Assembly (NCBI GenBank): GCA_964609795.1 | Contig: CAZSTC010000026.1 | Location: 1-32,880, forward strand | DNA from: UBA1412 sp964609795 | GTDB lineage: Bacteria > Verrucomicrobiota > Verrucomicrobiia > Limisphaerales > UBA1412 | DNA: 32,880 nucleotides | Reading direction: 5' to 3' | Shown: positions 16,544-24,841 of the stretch, piece by piece | How positions within the stretch are numbered: position 1 is the stretch's first letter | How the letters are laid out: every line of letters starts with the position of its first letter | The notes under the pieces: generated by a model | Databases searched by the model: none | What the model was told of the DNA's origin: nothing | What the model saw: the letters and a program-made list of their open reading frames with translations, nothing else | Made by a program: the position numbers and the translations under genes

Positions 16544-18043
16544 CTACTTATTATCGCGCGTAATCATCGGCCAATCATCCGTCCGGAAAGGAACCGCCGG
16601 CAGACCAGCTCCGTTGAAGAGATTACAAACTGGGTTAATATCCCATGCGTAACGTACAGCAACCGGATTGGAAACGTTAGGGGAATAAACCAAAACAGTA
16701 CCGTCCTGAATTACAGCTTTGGCCCAAACAAATTTTTTATCTTCGCCTGCGATGGCAAATCCTGTCAATACACCATCCGCGCTCTGTGCTTTCAAACCAC
16801 CACAATCATGATCAAAAGTGAGACGGATAGCGCCATCAATAACACTTGATGACTTATAAACAGGACCGGAGAAAGGCATTTCCCGTTTTCCATATGTATT
16901 TGCCAGTGCCCAATAGGCTAAGCGTTTACCCACATCGCGCTTATTCTTAGGGTGAATATCTCCTGCATCGCCAATATCGATAGAAACAGCTAAACCTGTA
17001 TTGGGGACTGTTGCAGAGACATAAGCCTGGGATTCGCGAATTTCAGCCCAATCGCTATCTCTGGGCTCAGGATGAACAGGCTGAAAAGCAGCCAACTGGA
17101 CAATAATGAATGGGAAATCTCCTGTCTGGAATTTTTCCCTCCAGTCTTGAATCATTGTAGAGAGTAATGCCCGATATTGATATGCACGATTCGCATTTGA
17201 GCATCCCTGATACCAGATAGCACCCATAATGCCATAGGGAAGCACGGGCGAAACCATTCCATTGTAGAGGGCTGAACAAATATTTGGGTTGCCGGGGTTA
17301 GCTGTGATAGCATTTTTTGCGTCAGCAAGACGTCCATCGAAATCTTTAAGCGTTTTTAGAGCCTCAGGGCTGGTCCATGCTTCAGCCAAGGTCCCTCCCC
17401 ACGAGCTATGAATTAAGCCAATGGGCACATTCAGTGTCGTGTTGAGTTCCCTGCCAAAGTAAAAGGCGGTTGCAGAAAAGCCTCCCCAAACTCCTTTTGC
17501 GGAGAGAACGTCCGGAGTACAATGGTCCCAGTTCATTTGTGAAATGAGTTGGGGCTCAAACTGCACGCTTTTTGGAACAGTCAGCAAGCGAATATTAGGG
17601 AAGTTTGCCGAATCAATGTCTTCCTGGGCGTTACAATTTTTAATGCCCATCTCCATATTCGACTGCCCGGAACAGAACCAAACATCTCCTACCAAAATAT
17701 CTTTAGCTTCGACTGTTTGAGTGAGGTTATTTGAAGTTCCGCTTACTTTCAGGCTGCGAGGATCAGAAGAGTAGCCCATCGGAGCCAAGTGAACCATCCA
17801 CTTTCCATCTTCTTTAGCATTAGCCTTCACGGTTTGGCCAGCAAACTCCACTGTTACTTCAGAGCCCGGCGTAGCCCACCCCCAAACAGGGACACTTATA
17901 TCGCGCTGCAAAACTGCATGATCCGAAAACAGAGGATGTACTAGCGGATATACCACTTCTACACGAGTCTGAGCTTCAGCCGTATAGAGCCCGATGCTCA
18001 CTAGAGCCGCGGTTGTTATTGTTTGAATTGTCTTAATATTCAT
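16544..18043 (-). CDS. secreted sialate O-acetylesterase-like (SASA/DUF303) protein
   Basis: This 499-residue protein has a signal peptide ending near AEAQ. It then has an N-terminal beta-sandwich (SDHAVLQRDISVPVWGWATPGSEVTV) and an SGNH-type esterase domain. The nucleophile is Ser128 in SGQSNMEM, and DIGDAGDIHPKNK carries the catalytic His364. Sialate O-acetylesterases remove O-acetyl groups from sialic acids so that sialidases can act; homologues also act on xylan. The usual WYQGESN motif reads WYQGCSN here, with Cys281 in place of the conserved Glu. The start is ATG without an obvious Shine-Dalgarno. A possible promoter lies just upstream and a clear terminator downstream, so it is probably monocistronic. 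Confidence 0.9.
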   Translation of the reverse strand: MNIKTIQTITTAALVSIGLYTAEAQTRVEVVYPLVHPLFSDHAVLQRDISVPVWGWATPGSEVTVEFAGQTVKANAKEDGKWMVHLAPMGYSSDPRSLKVSGTSNNLTQTVEAKDILVGDVWFCSGQSNMEMGIKNCNAQEDIDSANFPNIRLLTVPKSVQFEPQLISQMNWDHCTPDVLSAKGVWGGFSATAFYFGRELNTTLNVPIGLIHSSWGGTLAEAWTSPEALKTLKDFDGRLADAKNAITANPGNPNICSALYNGMVSPVLPYGIMGAIWYQGCSNANRAYQYRALLSTMIQDWREKFQTGDFPFIIVQLAAFQPVHPEPRDSDWAEIRESQAYVSATVPNTGLAVSIDIGDAGDIHPKNKRDVGKRLAYWALANTYGKREMPFSGPVYKSSSVIDGAIRLTFDHDCGGLKAQSADGVLTGFAIAGEDKKFVWAKAVIQDGTVLVYSPNVSNPVAVRYAWDINPVCNLFNGAGLPAVPFRTDDWPMITRDNK

Positions 18044-18059
18044 ATAAATTACGGGATGA

Positions 18060-18088
18060 ACTCTACACAGAATACCTTGTTAGATCAA
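18060..18088 (-). promoter_or_regulatory. possible promoter of the sialate O-acetylesterase gene
   Basis: On the minus strand TTGATC (18083-18088) and TAGAGT (18060-18065) are separated by 17 bases. Both boxes match 4 of 6 positions of the sigma-70 consensus. The -10 box is 17 bases before the ATG at 18043, so the transcript would have a very short leader. This is a visual match only. Confidence 0.3.
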
Positions 18089-18199
18089 ACAAAAAAAGGG
18101 AAATTCCTTCCTCATCCCCTTTTCGATGCGATCTGTTATTGAAGCAATGCGCAGATGAACTCGTATTTCAGGCGGCTAGAAGCTGAAAAATTCACCTGT

Positions 18200-18235
18200 A
18201 AGAAAAGAGGCAATAGACTGAAAGAAAGCCTATTG
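18200..18235 (-). terminator. weak candidate terminator overlapping stop of the sigma-operon last gene
   Basis: CAATAG (18211-18216) and CTATTG (18230-18235) can pair over a 13-base loop, and a CCTCTTTTCTT tract follows on the minus strand. The stem includes the stop codon region. The short AT-rich stem makes this marginal. Confidence 0.35.
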
Positions 18236-19681
18236 AGATGGATGCTCAAAGCGATTATTAATATCTACCTCAGATGGCAAGGGCGGCATCTCCGGTAATG
18301 GAGACGAAGGCATAAAAAAGATTTTAAAAAAGCGCTTTTCATCTCCGGAAAGAGAATTCCATCTTTCAGCACTGTGGACATAGGCAGAACGCTGCTCATC
18401 TGGAAGATCAGAAATTTGCAGAAGAATTTTCAATGAGTTTTGCCGCTCAACCGGCGGAAGGTCATCCAGCATTTTCATAACACGGCGAGTCTTTTCACGA
18501 CTTTCTTTAGGTAATGCACGAATCACCCGATCTCGCTCTTCTAGGCTCATGCTAAAAAAGTTATTCAATTCCTCCCACGTTTTCCGTTCACGCACATCCT
18601 TAAACTGGGTCGGGTCACTCCATCTGCCGGCACCTCTTTCATGAGTTGCGTTGGGACCGGGGCCGTTTCCAAAAAACATGGGTCCTTTCGGCCCGGGCGT
18701 TCCTCCCCTGCCGGGGCCGGCTCCTCTACCCTGGCCTGGGCCCGAGGGCCCGCCTTGAGGATCAGCTTTTTGAAAACCGCCTCGATTTGAATAATTGGGT
18801 GGACCTCCCCAGAACTCCGAAGGTTTAATATCATTAGTACTCGTTTTATTTCCCGTGAGAGAAGATTTGTCACTCTGTTTTGAAAGATAGCTCCGCCTCT
18901 CTTCCATTCTGAAATCAGATACATCCCTAGGTGCACCTAGTCCCCTTCCCCAACCTTTTCCAAATGGTGGAGTATCTGGGGGGGCTTGTCTCTCAGTGTG
19001 GAAAAATGGAAATCCTTTGTAGCTGAACGGCGTTTCTCCCGTTGCATTGTGCGGAAAAGGAAAAGTGTTAGTTTTTGCATCAAATGGTTTTCCTTTAAGG
19101 CTCATTTCTCTTGGAGGACCGCCAGGCCCCTTTCCCCGGCTCGGACGGCCGCCTACCTGGCGATGAAAAGCAAACGTTTTCACATTTGCTAGTATGTTTG
19201 TGCGATGCTGGATAGAAATCGAAAACCAGCGATTCAATCTTTCGCGGATAATATCACGATAATCTTCCGGGACGGAATGGATATACCCCTCTAACATATC
19301 TGATTGAATATCCACTCCACAGAAAAGATACCATCTTAAGTCTAATATCTGCAAATTACGTTCGCACTCCTGAGAAGGCATTTTCTGGTACTCCTTTATT
19401 TTGTTGCGAATAGCGTCGCGAACGGGTATAGGGTGCTCCTTTAGCACATCCTCACATTCTTCAGGTGTCATTTGCATCAGGCGGCGAAAAAAGAAAAAAG
19501 GAGATTCGGGTGCAACCCCAGTTATCGCAGCAGATGGAGGAGGTGGTGGGGGCATTTGTATAGCGGAGTCTTCCTTTGGAGTTTCTAATTGAGCCAAACA
19601 CCAAGCTTTCGCATCAGCCAGCCCAACGACGAGCACCGCTGCTACTACCGAAAGAAACCAAATGACTTTTTTCTTATACAC
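18230..19681 (-). CDS. secreted helical protein with Gly/Pro-rich middle (DUF3106-like ends), third gene of ECF operon
   Basis: This 483-residue protein has a signal peptide (VYKKKVIWFLSVVAAVLVVGLADAKA) when started at the GTG at 19681, which follows GGAAAGG. An ATG at 19729 is in frame but sits inside the anti-sigma gene and hides the signal peptide. After a proline run (PPPPPP), two charged helical regions (about 60-170 and 365-460) carry MTPEEC, MSLEERDRV, DLPPVERQ and SLSGDEKRFF. These resemble DUF3106-type L/MSPEER repeats. Between them lies a Gly/Pro/Arg-rich, probably disordered stretch of about 180 residues. Its position behind a sigma and anti-sigma pair suggests an envelope-stress or sensing role, but no function is known. 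Confidence 0.8.
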   Translation of the reverse strand: MYKKKVIWFLSVVAAVLVVGLADAKAWCLAQLETPKEDSAIQMPPPPPPSAAITGVAPESPFFFFRRLMQMTPEECEDVLKEHPIPVRDAIRNKIKEYQKMPSQECERNLQILDLRWYLFCGVDIQSDMLEGYIHSVPEDYRDIIRERLNRWFSISIQHRTNILANVKTFAFHRQVGGRPSRGKGPGGPPREMSLKGKPFDAKTNTFPFPHNATGETPFSYKGFPFFHTERQAPPDTPPFGKGWGRGLGAPRDVSDFRMEERRSYLSKQSDKSSLTGNKTSTNDIKPSEFWGGPPNYSNRGGFQKADPQGGPSGPGQGRGAGPGRGGTPGPKGPMFFGNGPGPNATHERGAGRWSDPTQFKDVRERKTWEELNNFFSMSLEERDRVIRALPKESREKTRRVMKMLDDLPPVERQNSLKILLQISDLPDEQRSAYVHSAERWNSLSGDEKRFFKIFFMPSSPLPEMPPLPSEVDINNRFEHPSQ

Positions 19682-19697
19682 TGTCCTTTCCCAAGTA

Positions 19698-20219
19698 CTA
19701 ATACGAAACCATTGCCAGCCAAAGCTCATTATCCACTGCGGAGGATTCTGACATACTTCCCAAAACCTGTATGGCCTCTAAATCAGTTTCAGACACAGCC
19801 GCCACTTCTGCAGCGGTTTCTGCAACTGTCGAAAGCGACTCTGCCATCTGGTGGATACGTGTTTGACTCTGTTGATAATAAACACCGAAACTTAAAAGAC
19901 AAATCACGCAAGCTGCCGCAGCATGCTTTAGCCAAGGTCTGTTCCAAATGAGTGAAAGCCAAGAGGCAAAGCGAACGTCCTCTTGAGTCTTTTGAGTCGC
20001 CTCTAAATCAAATGTCTTATTCAGCACCTGTTCAGTAAAATCACTTGATAGCGGTGCCTCCGGAAGCAAAGAGAATAAGTCATTCAATTTGCATTCTTCC
20101 TTCCACTCTTTATAGAGTGTAGGGTCTTGATCAAAAAGCCCCTCCAAAAGGAGCCGCTCTTCTTGTGTGAGTCGCCCCTCCCTGGATTTTTCGATCAGTT
20201 GTTCAAGCCGTTCTTTCAT
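19698..20219 (-). CDS. anti-sigma-factor-like single-pass membrane protein
   Basis: This 173-residue protein has a cytoplasmic N-terminus (MKERLEQLIEKSREGRLTQEERLLLEGLF), one membrane segment (about 99-116, AACVICLLSFGVYY) and a short outer part rich in Ala, Glu and Ser. Position and topology are those of an anti-sigma factor for the ECF sigma encoded 41 bases upstream. The HxxxCxxC zinc motif of the ZAS class is absent, and the N-terminus resembles the helical start of FecR-type regulators (LTQEERLLLEGLFDQDP). I infer that it holds the sigma factor at the membrane. Its stop is 16 bases before the GTG of the secreted protein gene. Confidence 0.7.
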   Translation of the reverse strand: MKERLEQLIEKSREGRLTQEERLLLEGLFDQDPTLYKEWKEECKLNDLFSLLPEAPLSSDFTEQVLNKTFDLEATQKTQEDVRFASWLSLIWNRPWLKHAAAACVICLLSFGVYYQQSQTRIHQMAESLSTVAETAAEVAAVSETDLEAIQVLGSMSESSAVDNELWLAMVSY

Positions 20220-20260
20220 ACCGCCAATGTTTCAACACCAATATAAGGTTTGAGTTGCTT

Positions 20261-20848
20261 TCATAACGAAAGATATTCTTTTAAATGCTTCTTCAGAGTT
20301 TCTCTCGCCCGGAATATTAACGACTTCGTGGAGGAAAGCGAAGCCTCGAATACCCTTGCAATTTCCTCATAAGAAAGGCCTTTTTCCTGAAAAAGCAGAA
20401 GAGCCAACCTCTGCTTTTCGGGGAGCAAATTGAGTGCAGCCTGAAGCTGGTAAAGCATCTCTTTGTTCAGCAAAGAATCATCCGGAGCAATCGTTTTCAT
20501 GTCCGGATGTTGCTGAGGCTGAGAAAACTCTTCTTCTTCCTCAATGCTGTTTAAAGAATCTGTAGGATGACGTTTCCTTCTACGAATTTCATTTAGGGCC
20601 AAATTTTTAGTAATAGTAAAAAGCCAGGTTGTAAATTTGGAACGGACCTCATAGCGATCTGCATGCTTATAAACCTGAATAAAAACCTGCTGGGCAATAT
20701 CCTCCGAGTCCTGGTTGTCCCCCACTGTATGGGCTACCAAGTTTGCAACTGATTGTTTATAGCGGTTAACGAGTAAGGTAAAAGCCTGCCTGTCTCCAGA
20801 TTTAAGACGCAGCATCAACTCTTCATCACTTTCGTTATAGTGGTCCAC
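20261..20848 (-). CDS. ECF RNA polymerase sigma factor (RpoE-like, sigma-70 family)
   Basis: This 195-residue protein has both ECF domains. Region 2 runs from about 20 to 92 (FTLLVNRYKQSVANLVAH, DSEDIAQQVFIQVYKHADRY, FTTWLFTITKNLALNEIRRRKR). Region 4 is about 135-190 (LNLLPEKQRLALLLF, LSYEEIARVFEASLSSTKSLIFRARETLKK). An acidic linker (IEEEEEFSQPQQ) joins them. It should direct RNA polymerase to a small regulon, released from the anti-sigma-like protein by an envelope signal. The start is GTG. The bases just before it (CTCCTCC) are the reverse of a Shine-Dalgarno, so initiation is unusual or leaderless. It diverges from bacterioferritin. Confidence 0.92.
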   Translation of the reverse strand: MDHYNESDEELMLRLKSGDRQAFTLLVNRYKQSVANLVAHTVGDNQDSEDIAQQVFIQVYKHADRYEVRSKFTTWLFTITKNLALNEIRRRKRHPTDSLNSIEEEEEFSQPQQHPDMKTIAPDDSLLNKEMLYQLQAALNLLPEKQRLALLLFQEKGLSYEEIARVFEASLSSTKSLIFRARETLKKHLKEYLSL

Positions 20849-20909
20849 TCGGAGGAGTATGCTAAAGGAAAGCCCTTACTTTCGCAAATGAATTTTCTAA
20901 TTACAATGT

Positions 20910-20937
20910 TTGAAAATTTCAGAATATATGCTATTTT
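20910..20937 (+). promoter_or_regulatory. candidate bacterioferritin promoter
   Basis: TTGAAA (20910-20915) and TATTTT (20932-20937) are separated by 16 bases, in front of a leader of about 50 bases. The -35 box is close to consensus and the -10 box matches 4 of 6. No convincing Fur-box palindrome is seen by eye. Confidence 0.4.
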
Positions 20938-20952
20938 GCAGTCGCAACGTTT

Positions 20953-20972
20953 AGAGCTGCCTGATCAGCTCT
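20953..20972 (+). other. hairpin in bacterioferritin 5' leader
   Basis: AGAGCTG (20953-20959) pairs perfectly with CAGCTCT (20966-20972) across a 6-base loop, followed by TTTAA. It lies 20 bases before the start codon and just before the AGGA that may serve as ribosome-binding site. It may stabilise or control the mRNA. Confidence 0.5.
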
Positions 20973-20992
20973 TTAACAGGAATGTTTGAAAT

Positions 20993-21457
20993 ATGAAAGG
21001 CAATCCAGAAGTTATAGCCATCCTCAACAGTTTGCTGGCGGATGAGCTTGGGGCTATTAGCCAATACATGGTGCACTCGGAAATGTGCGAAGACTGGGGT
21101 TTTTCAAAACTCCACAAAGCCATTGAAGAGAGAGCTTTTACTGAAATGAAACACGCGGAAAGTTTGATTGGCCGCATTCTCTTTCTCGGAGGAATTCCTA
21201 CTGTCACGCGTCCTTCACCCATTGTGATAGGCAAGGACATCGTGGAGCAGTTGAAAAACGACCTTAAATCTGAAGAGGGAGCTGTCGAAGCTTACAACAA
21301 AGCAACCAGGGATATCGCACATCTAGGGGATGGTGGTTCCCGCTCCCTTGTCGCTCACACTTTGAGGGATGAAGAATCCCATTTGGATTGGATAGAGACG
21401 CAACTGGGACTGATTGAACATCTCACGCTGCCAGTCTATCTCTCAAAACAGCTGTAA
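20993..21457 (+). CDS. bfr: bacterioferritin
   Basis: This 154-residue protein should form the 24-subunit haem-containing ferritin shell that oxidises and stores iron. Every functional residue keeps the E. coli number: ferroxidase ligands Glu18, Glu51, His54, Glu94, Glu127 and His130, and the haem-binding Met52 in TEMKHAE. Length is that of the family (about 158). The ATG is preceded by AGGA about 11 bases upstream. It has its own promoter-like sequence, a leader hairpin and a strong terminator, so it is probably transcribed alone. A bacterioferritin-associated ferredoxin is not seen next to it. Confidence 0.95.
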   Translation: MKGNPEVIAILNSLLADELGAISQYMVHSEMCEDWGFSKLHKAIEERAFTEMKHAESLIGRILFLGGIPTVTRPSPIVIGKDIVEQLKNDLKSEEGAVEAYNKATRDIAHLGDGGSRSLVAHTLRDEESHLDWIETQLGLIEHLTLPVYLSKQL

Positions 21458-21498
21458 ACTATCCGGGAGAGTGTTTTCTCTTGTGTTTCACAGTTTTC

Positions 21499-21520
21499 AA
21501 CCTCCTTTGGGAGGTTTTTT
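21499..21520 (+). terminator. intrinsic terminator of bacterioferritin
   Basis: AACCTCC (21499-21505) pairs with GGAGGTT (21510-21516) over a TTTG loop, and T residues run to 21520. It lies 42 bases after the bacterioferritin stop and is a classical rho-independent terminator. Confidence 0.88.
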
Positions 21521-21570
21521 ATTTAAACCGCCACCCGTGCAAAGGCATAAACACTTAATAATACGGTCAC

Positions 21571-22941
21571 ATGAACGATCTGCTAAGCATACTCCAAAAT
21601 AAACTTCCACCTGGAGTCATAAGTTTTAATCCTGACGATATTCACCGCTGTGCAGCAGATAAATGGGCTACAGGTTTTTCTTTGCCTGAGGCGGTCGCCC
21701 TTCCGAATCGCACGGAGGAAGTCTCAACCATCCTCTGTTTTGCTCACAAGCACCGGATACCTGTAACACCTCGAGGCGCTGGAGTCGGTTACTGTGGCGG
21801 CGCGATTCCCGCCAAAGGTGGTCTTGTCTTGAGTCTTGAGCGGATGAACTGCATTTGTGAAATTAGCGAAAAGGATTTTGTCGTAGTCACCCAGCCCGGG
21901 GTCATTACAGCTGATCTGCAAGCGGAAGTCGAAAAACGAGGGCTCTATTATCCACCAGACCCCGCGGGGAGGGCAGAAAGCAGCATCGGGGGTAATTTCT
22001 CTACCAATGCTGGGGGGCCTCGTTGTCTAAAATACGGAGTTACCCGCGACTACGTGTTGGGGATAGAGGTAGTCCTACCAGATGGTTCTATATGCAAAAC
22101 CGGAGGGCGTACCCACAAAAATAAAACAGGTTTTGATCTTTGTCGTTTCTTTGTTGGAGCTGAAGGCCTTTTGGGCGTGGTCACCGAACTGACTCTCAAA
22201 CTGATACCCTTACCTCCCTTTCGTTCCTGCCTTTCTGTTGGGTTTTCATCCATGCCTGACGCCGCAACAGCCATCTGTAAAATCTTTGCCGCAGGTTTTC
22301 TCCCCAGCGCATTGGAACTGGCTGATGCTTTCACTCTCGAAGCCACCTGGAAACGGACCGGCAGTGACATATTTAAAGACTCTAAAGCGCATCTTATTTT
22401 AGAGATGGATGGGCAGGAAGAGAGTGTTCGTGGGGAAATCTCCAAAATTGATAAAATTATCCGCACCTTGGAATGTCGCTCCATGGAAATCGCCCATGGG
22501 ACGGAAAAATGTGAAAGCATATGGAATATACGGCGTGAGTTTTCTTACGCACTCAAAGATACTGGCCTAAAAAAATTAAATCACGATATTGTGATTCCCA
22601 GAGGTCGTCTGGTGGATTTTTTCGTTTTTACAGATCAATTGCAAAAGCGCTTTGGCATTCCTATCGCCTGCTTTGGTCATGCGGGAGATGGCAACATTCA
22701 CACCAATGTCATGGTAGATGAGAATAAACCTGAGCAGTTGGCAAGTGGGCATGAAATGACGGATTTGATCTTCAAACAAGTGCTGGAGTGGGGAGGAAAA
22801 ATCACCGGAGAACACGGGATAGGTCTCGCCAAACTGCGCTGGTGGAACCAAGGAACCAGTAAGGAAGAGAGAGAACTTCATAGCCTCATTAAAAAGGCTC
22901 TCGATCCCCACGGGATTATGAACCCCGGAAAATTTGTTTAG
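21571..22941 (+). CDS. GlcD-type FAD-linked oxidase (glycolate/D-lactate family)
   Basis: This 456-residue flavoprotein has an N-terminal FAD-binding PCMH domain (VTPRGAGVGYCGGAIP at about 66-81, then GGNFSTNAGGPRCLKYGVTRDYVLGIEVVLPDG). Its C-terminal domain includes CFGHAGDGNIHTNV and GGKITGEHGIGLAK, the 2-hydroxyacid-binding signatures. Members oxidise glycolate, D-lactate or D-2-hydroxyglutarate. E. coli GlcD works with GlcE and GlcF, but neither gene is adjacent, so the partner or electron acceptor is unknown here. The start ATG lacks an obvious Shine-Dalgarno. It converges with the ABC exporter gene 11 bases downstream. Confidence 0.9.
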   Translation: MNDLLSILQNKLPPGVISFNPDDIHRCAADKWATGFSLPEAVALPNRTEEVSTILCFAHKHRIPVTPRGAGVGYCGGAIPAKGGLVLSLERMNCICEISEKDFVVVTQPGVITADLQAEVEKRGLYYPPDPAGRAESSIGGNFSTNAGGPRCLKYGVTRDYVLGIEVVLPDGSICKTGGRTHKNKTGFDLCRFFVGAEGLLGVVTELTLKLIPLPPFRSCLSVGFSSMPDAATAICKIFAAGFLPSALELADAFTLEATWKRTGSDIFKDSKAHLILEMDGQEESVRGEISKIDKIIRTLECRSMEIAHGTEKCESIWNIRREFSYALKDTGLKKLNHDIVIPRGRLVDFFVFTDQLQKRFGIPIACFGHAGDGNIHTNVMVDENKPEQLASGHEMTDLIFKQVLEWGGKITGEHGIGLAKLRWWNQGTSKEERELHSLIKKALDPHGIMNPGKFV

Positions 22942-22952
22942 AATCTGTTCTC

Positions 22953-24779
22953 TTAATTCAATTGAGTGAATTGGAGATCATACAGCTTTCTATAAATCCC
23001 GTTTTGAGATAAGAGGCGTTCGTGTGTACCCGACTCCACGATTTTGCCAGAATCCAGAACGAAGATCAGATCAGAATCATAAATAGTTGAAAGACGGTGG
23101 GCAATGCAGATGCTGGTGCGCCCCTTCATCAATTCTTCCAGTGCTGCTTGGACAATCCGCTCGGAGTTCGTATCCAACGCACTCGTGGCTTCGTCCAGCA
23201 ACAAGATGGGGGCATTACGCAAAAGGGCTCTGGCAATCGCCAAGCGCTGACGCTGACCACCACTTAACATAACACCTCTCTCGCCTACCAAAGTGTCGTA
23301 TCCCTCTTTCTTTTGAAGTATAAACTCCTCTGCCAATGCGAGCTTGGCCGCACGCTGGATTTCCTCGAAAGTGGCATCAGGTTTACCGTAGGCGATGTTA
23401 TTGCGAATCGTATCATCGAAGAGAAAAGTATCCTGAGTCACAATAGCTATTTGCTCATGCAAATGGTGTGTGGAAACATCGCGGATATCTGTGCCACCAA
23501 TAGTGATACGCCCGGAAACCGGGTCATAAAACCGCAAAATTAAATGCATCAGGGTGCTTTTACCAGAACCGGTTGCTCCTACCAATGCAATTCGTTGGCC
23601 AGGTTTTATTCTGATATTAATATCGGAAATAACATTCCTGTCCCCGTAGCTAAATGAAACCTGTTCAAAAACAATCTCCGCATTCTGAGCTTGAAGGAGC
23701 TTGGGTTGAAGAGGCTCTGCAATTTCGGATTTTATATCCAGAAGTTCAAACACTCTCTTGCTCGAAGCCGCGGCCTGATTCAGTTGCGTATAAATTTTGC
23801 TGAGCGATTTAATCGGCTGATACATTAGGAAAAAACTGCCAATAAAAGCCATGAAATCCGCAGGCGACATTTCTATTTTCCCCATAATCCGAATATAAAC
23901 CAGCACCAACGCCACTCCTGTTGCACCCAAAATTTCAATGAGAATCCCCGGCACTTCATTGCCTCTCACGCATTTCATGTGCAAACTAACTTGAGTACGA
24001 GAGTTTTCTTCAAATTTTTTCCGGACGAATTTTTCAAGATTGTAAGCCTTAATAATGCGGTTTCCGGTAAACGTCTCCTGCATGACTTTTCCCAGGGCCG
24101 CAAGTGTATTTTGCATGGCAACCATAGCCCGACGGATTTTTTGGGAATAGATGAGAACAGGAATTACACAAAGGGGAAAAACCACCAACGTAATTAAGGT
24201 GAGCGTGGTATAGCTCCAGAGTAAGTAGCTCGATAAAGCTATTATCGTGATAGGGTCCCGAACAATTGTGGGGACAGAATTCGTAATAGAATTTTGAAGA
24301 AAAGCGGTGTCGTTAAAAATTCGAGAAATTAACTCCCCTGTGTTTCCTTTATTGAAGAAGCTGGCGGAGTGACTCATAAAATGCGAAAAAAGGCGATTAC
24401 GCAAATCCATAATGGCCCGCACTCCAACCCACTGCATCATGTAGATATTTACGTAAGAAGTAATCCCTTTTATAACCATTACGGCAGGAATACAGGCGAT
24501 GATCAGAAGAAGCCCCGCCGTGGAAACATCTGAAAATTTTTGGGGCAACACACTGCTTAAATTGCCTACAAGATTTTGGACAAATCGAGGTGCAGCCTCC
24601 AATTGTTCGAGCAGTGAGATATCCTGAGCCGTCGGGAAAATCACACTGACAGCCAGCTTGATTGTGAGCACTAAAAGCGGCGCAACAAACCCGCTTAATA
24701 TGCCAAACACAATCCCAAGTATCAGCCTTCCCTTGTAAGGATGGACTAATCCCCAAACTCTCGAAAAAAATTCGTTCAC
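22953..24779 (-). CDS. MsbA-like ABC exporter (fused membrane and ATPase domains)
   Basis: This 608-residue half-transporter should act as a homodimer in the inner membrane. The first 320 or so residues hold about six membrane segments. The ATPase domain has Walker A GATGSGKST (401-409), Q-loop VTQD (447-450), signature LSGGQ (505-509), Walker B ILLLDE (525-530) and H-loop His561. MsbA flips lipid A precursor, but the same architecture is used for peptides, lipids and drugs, so the substrate is inferred only from overall resemblance. The start is GTG with no Shine-Dalgarno. A terminator-like hairpin separates it from the upstream oxidoreductase gene, so it may have its own promoter. Confidence 0.88.
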   Translation of the reverse strand: MNEFFSRVWGLVHPYKGRLILGIVFGILSGFVAPLLVLTIKLAVSVIFPTAQDISLLEQLEAAPRFVQNLVGNLSSVLPQKFSDVSTAGLLLIIACIPAVMVIKGITSYVNIYMMQWVGVRAIMDLRNRLFSHFMSHSASFFNKGNTGELISRIFNDTAFLQNSITNSVPTIVRDPITIIALSSYLLWSYTTLTLITLVVFPLCVIPVLIYSQKIRRAMVAMQNTLAALGKVMQETFTGNRIIKAYNLEKFVRKKFEENSRTQVSLHMKCVRGNEVPGILIEILGATGVALVLVYIRIMGKIEMSPADFMAFIGSFFLMYQPIKSLSKIYTQLNQAAASSKRVFELLDIKSEIAEPLQPKLLQAQNAEIVFEQVSFSYGDRNVISDINIRIKPGQRIALVGATGSGKSTLMHLILRFYDPVSGRITIGGTDIRDVSTHHLHEQIAIVTQDTFLFDDTIRNNIAYGKPDATFEEIQRAAKLALAEEFILQKKEGYDTLVGERGVMLSGGQRQRLAIARALLRNAPILLLDEATSALDTNSERIVQAALEELMKGRTSICIAHRLSTIYDSDLIFVLDSGKIVESGTHERLLSQNGIYRKLYDLQFTQLN

Positions 24780-24780
24780 A

Positions 24781-24822
24781 ATAAAATTAAAATGGAGAGT
24801 TTGGCTAAGCCTAGCTCTCCAT
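24781..24822 (-). terminator. intrinsic terminator between oxidoreductase and ABC exporter genes
   Basis: On the minus strand ATGGAGAG (24815-24822) pairs with CTCTCCAT (24792-24799). GGC/GCC can pair inside the loop. T-rich sequence (TTTAATTTTATT) follows. It begins about 20 bases after the oxidoreductase stop. Confidence 0.72.
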
Positions 24823-24841
24823 CCCTCGGTATTAAAAATGC

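Noticed and set aside
20859..20891. ten-codon mini-ORF on the plus strand after GGAGGAG
   Set aside because: The spacing of the Shine-Dalgarno-like sequence to ATG is only about 3 bases, and the frame is too short to judge.
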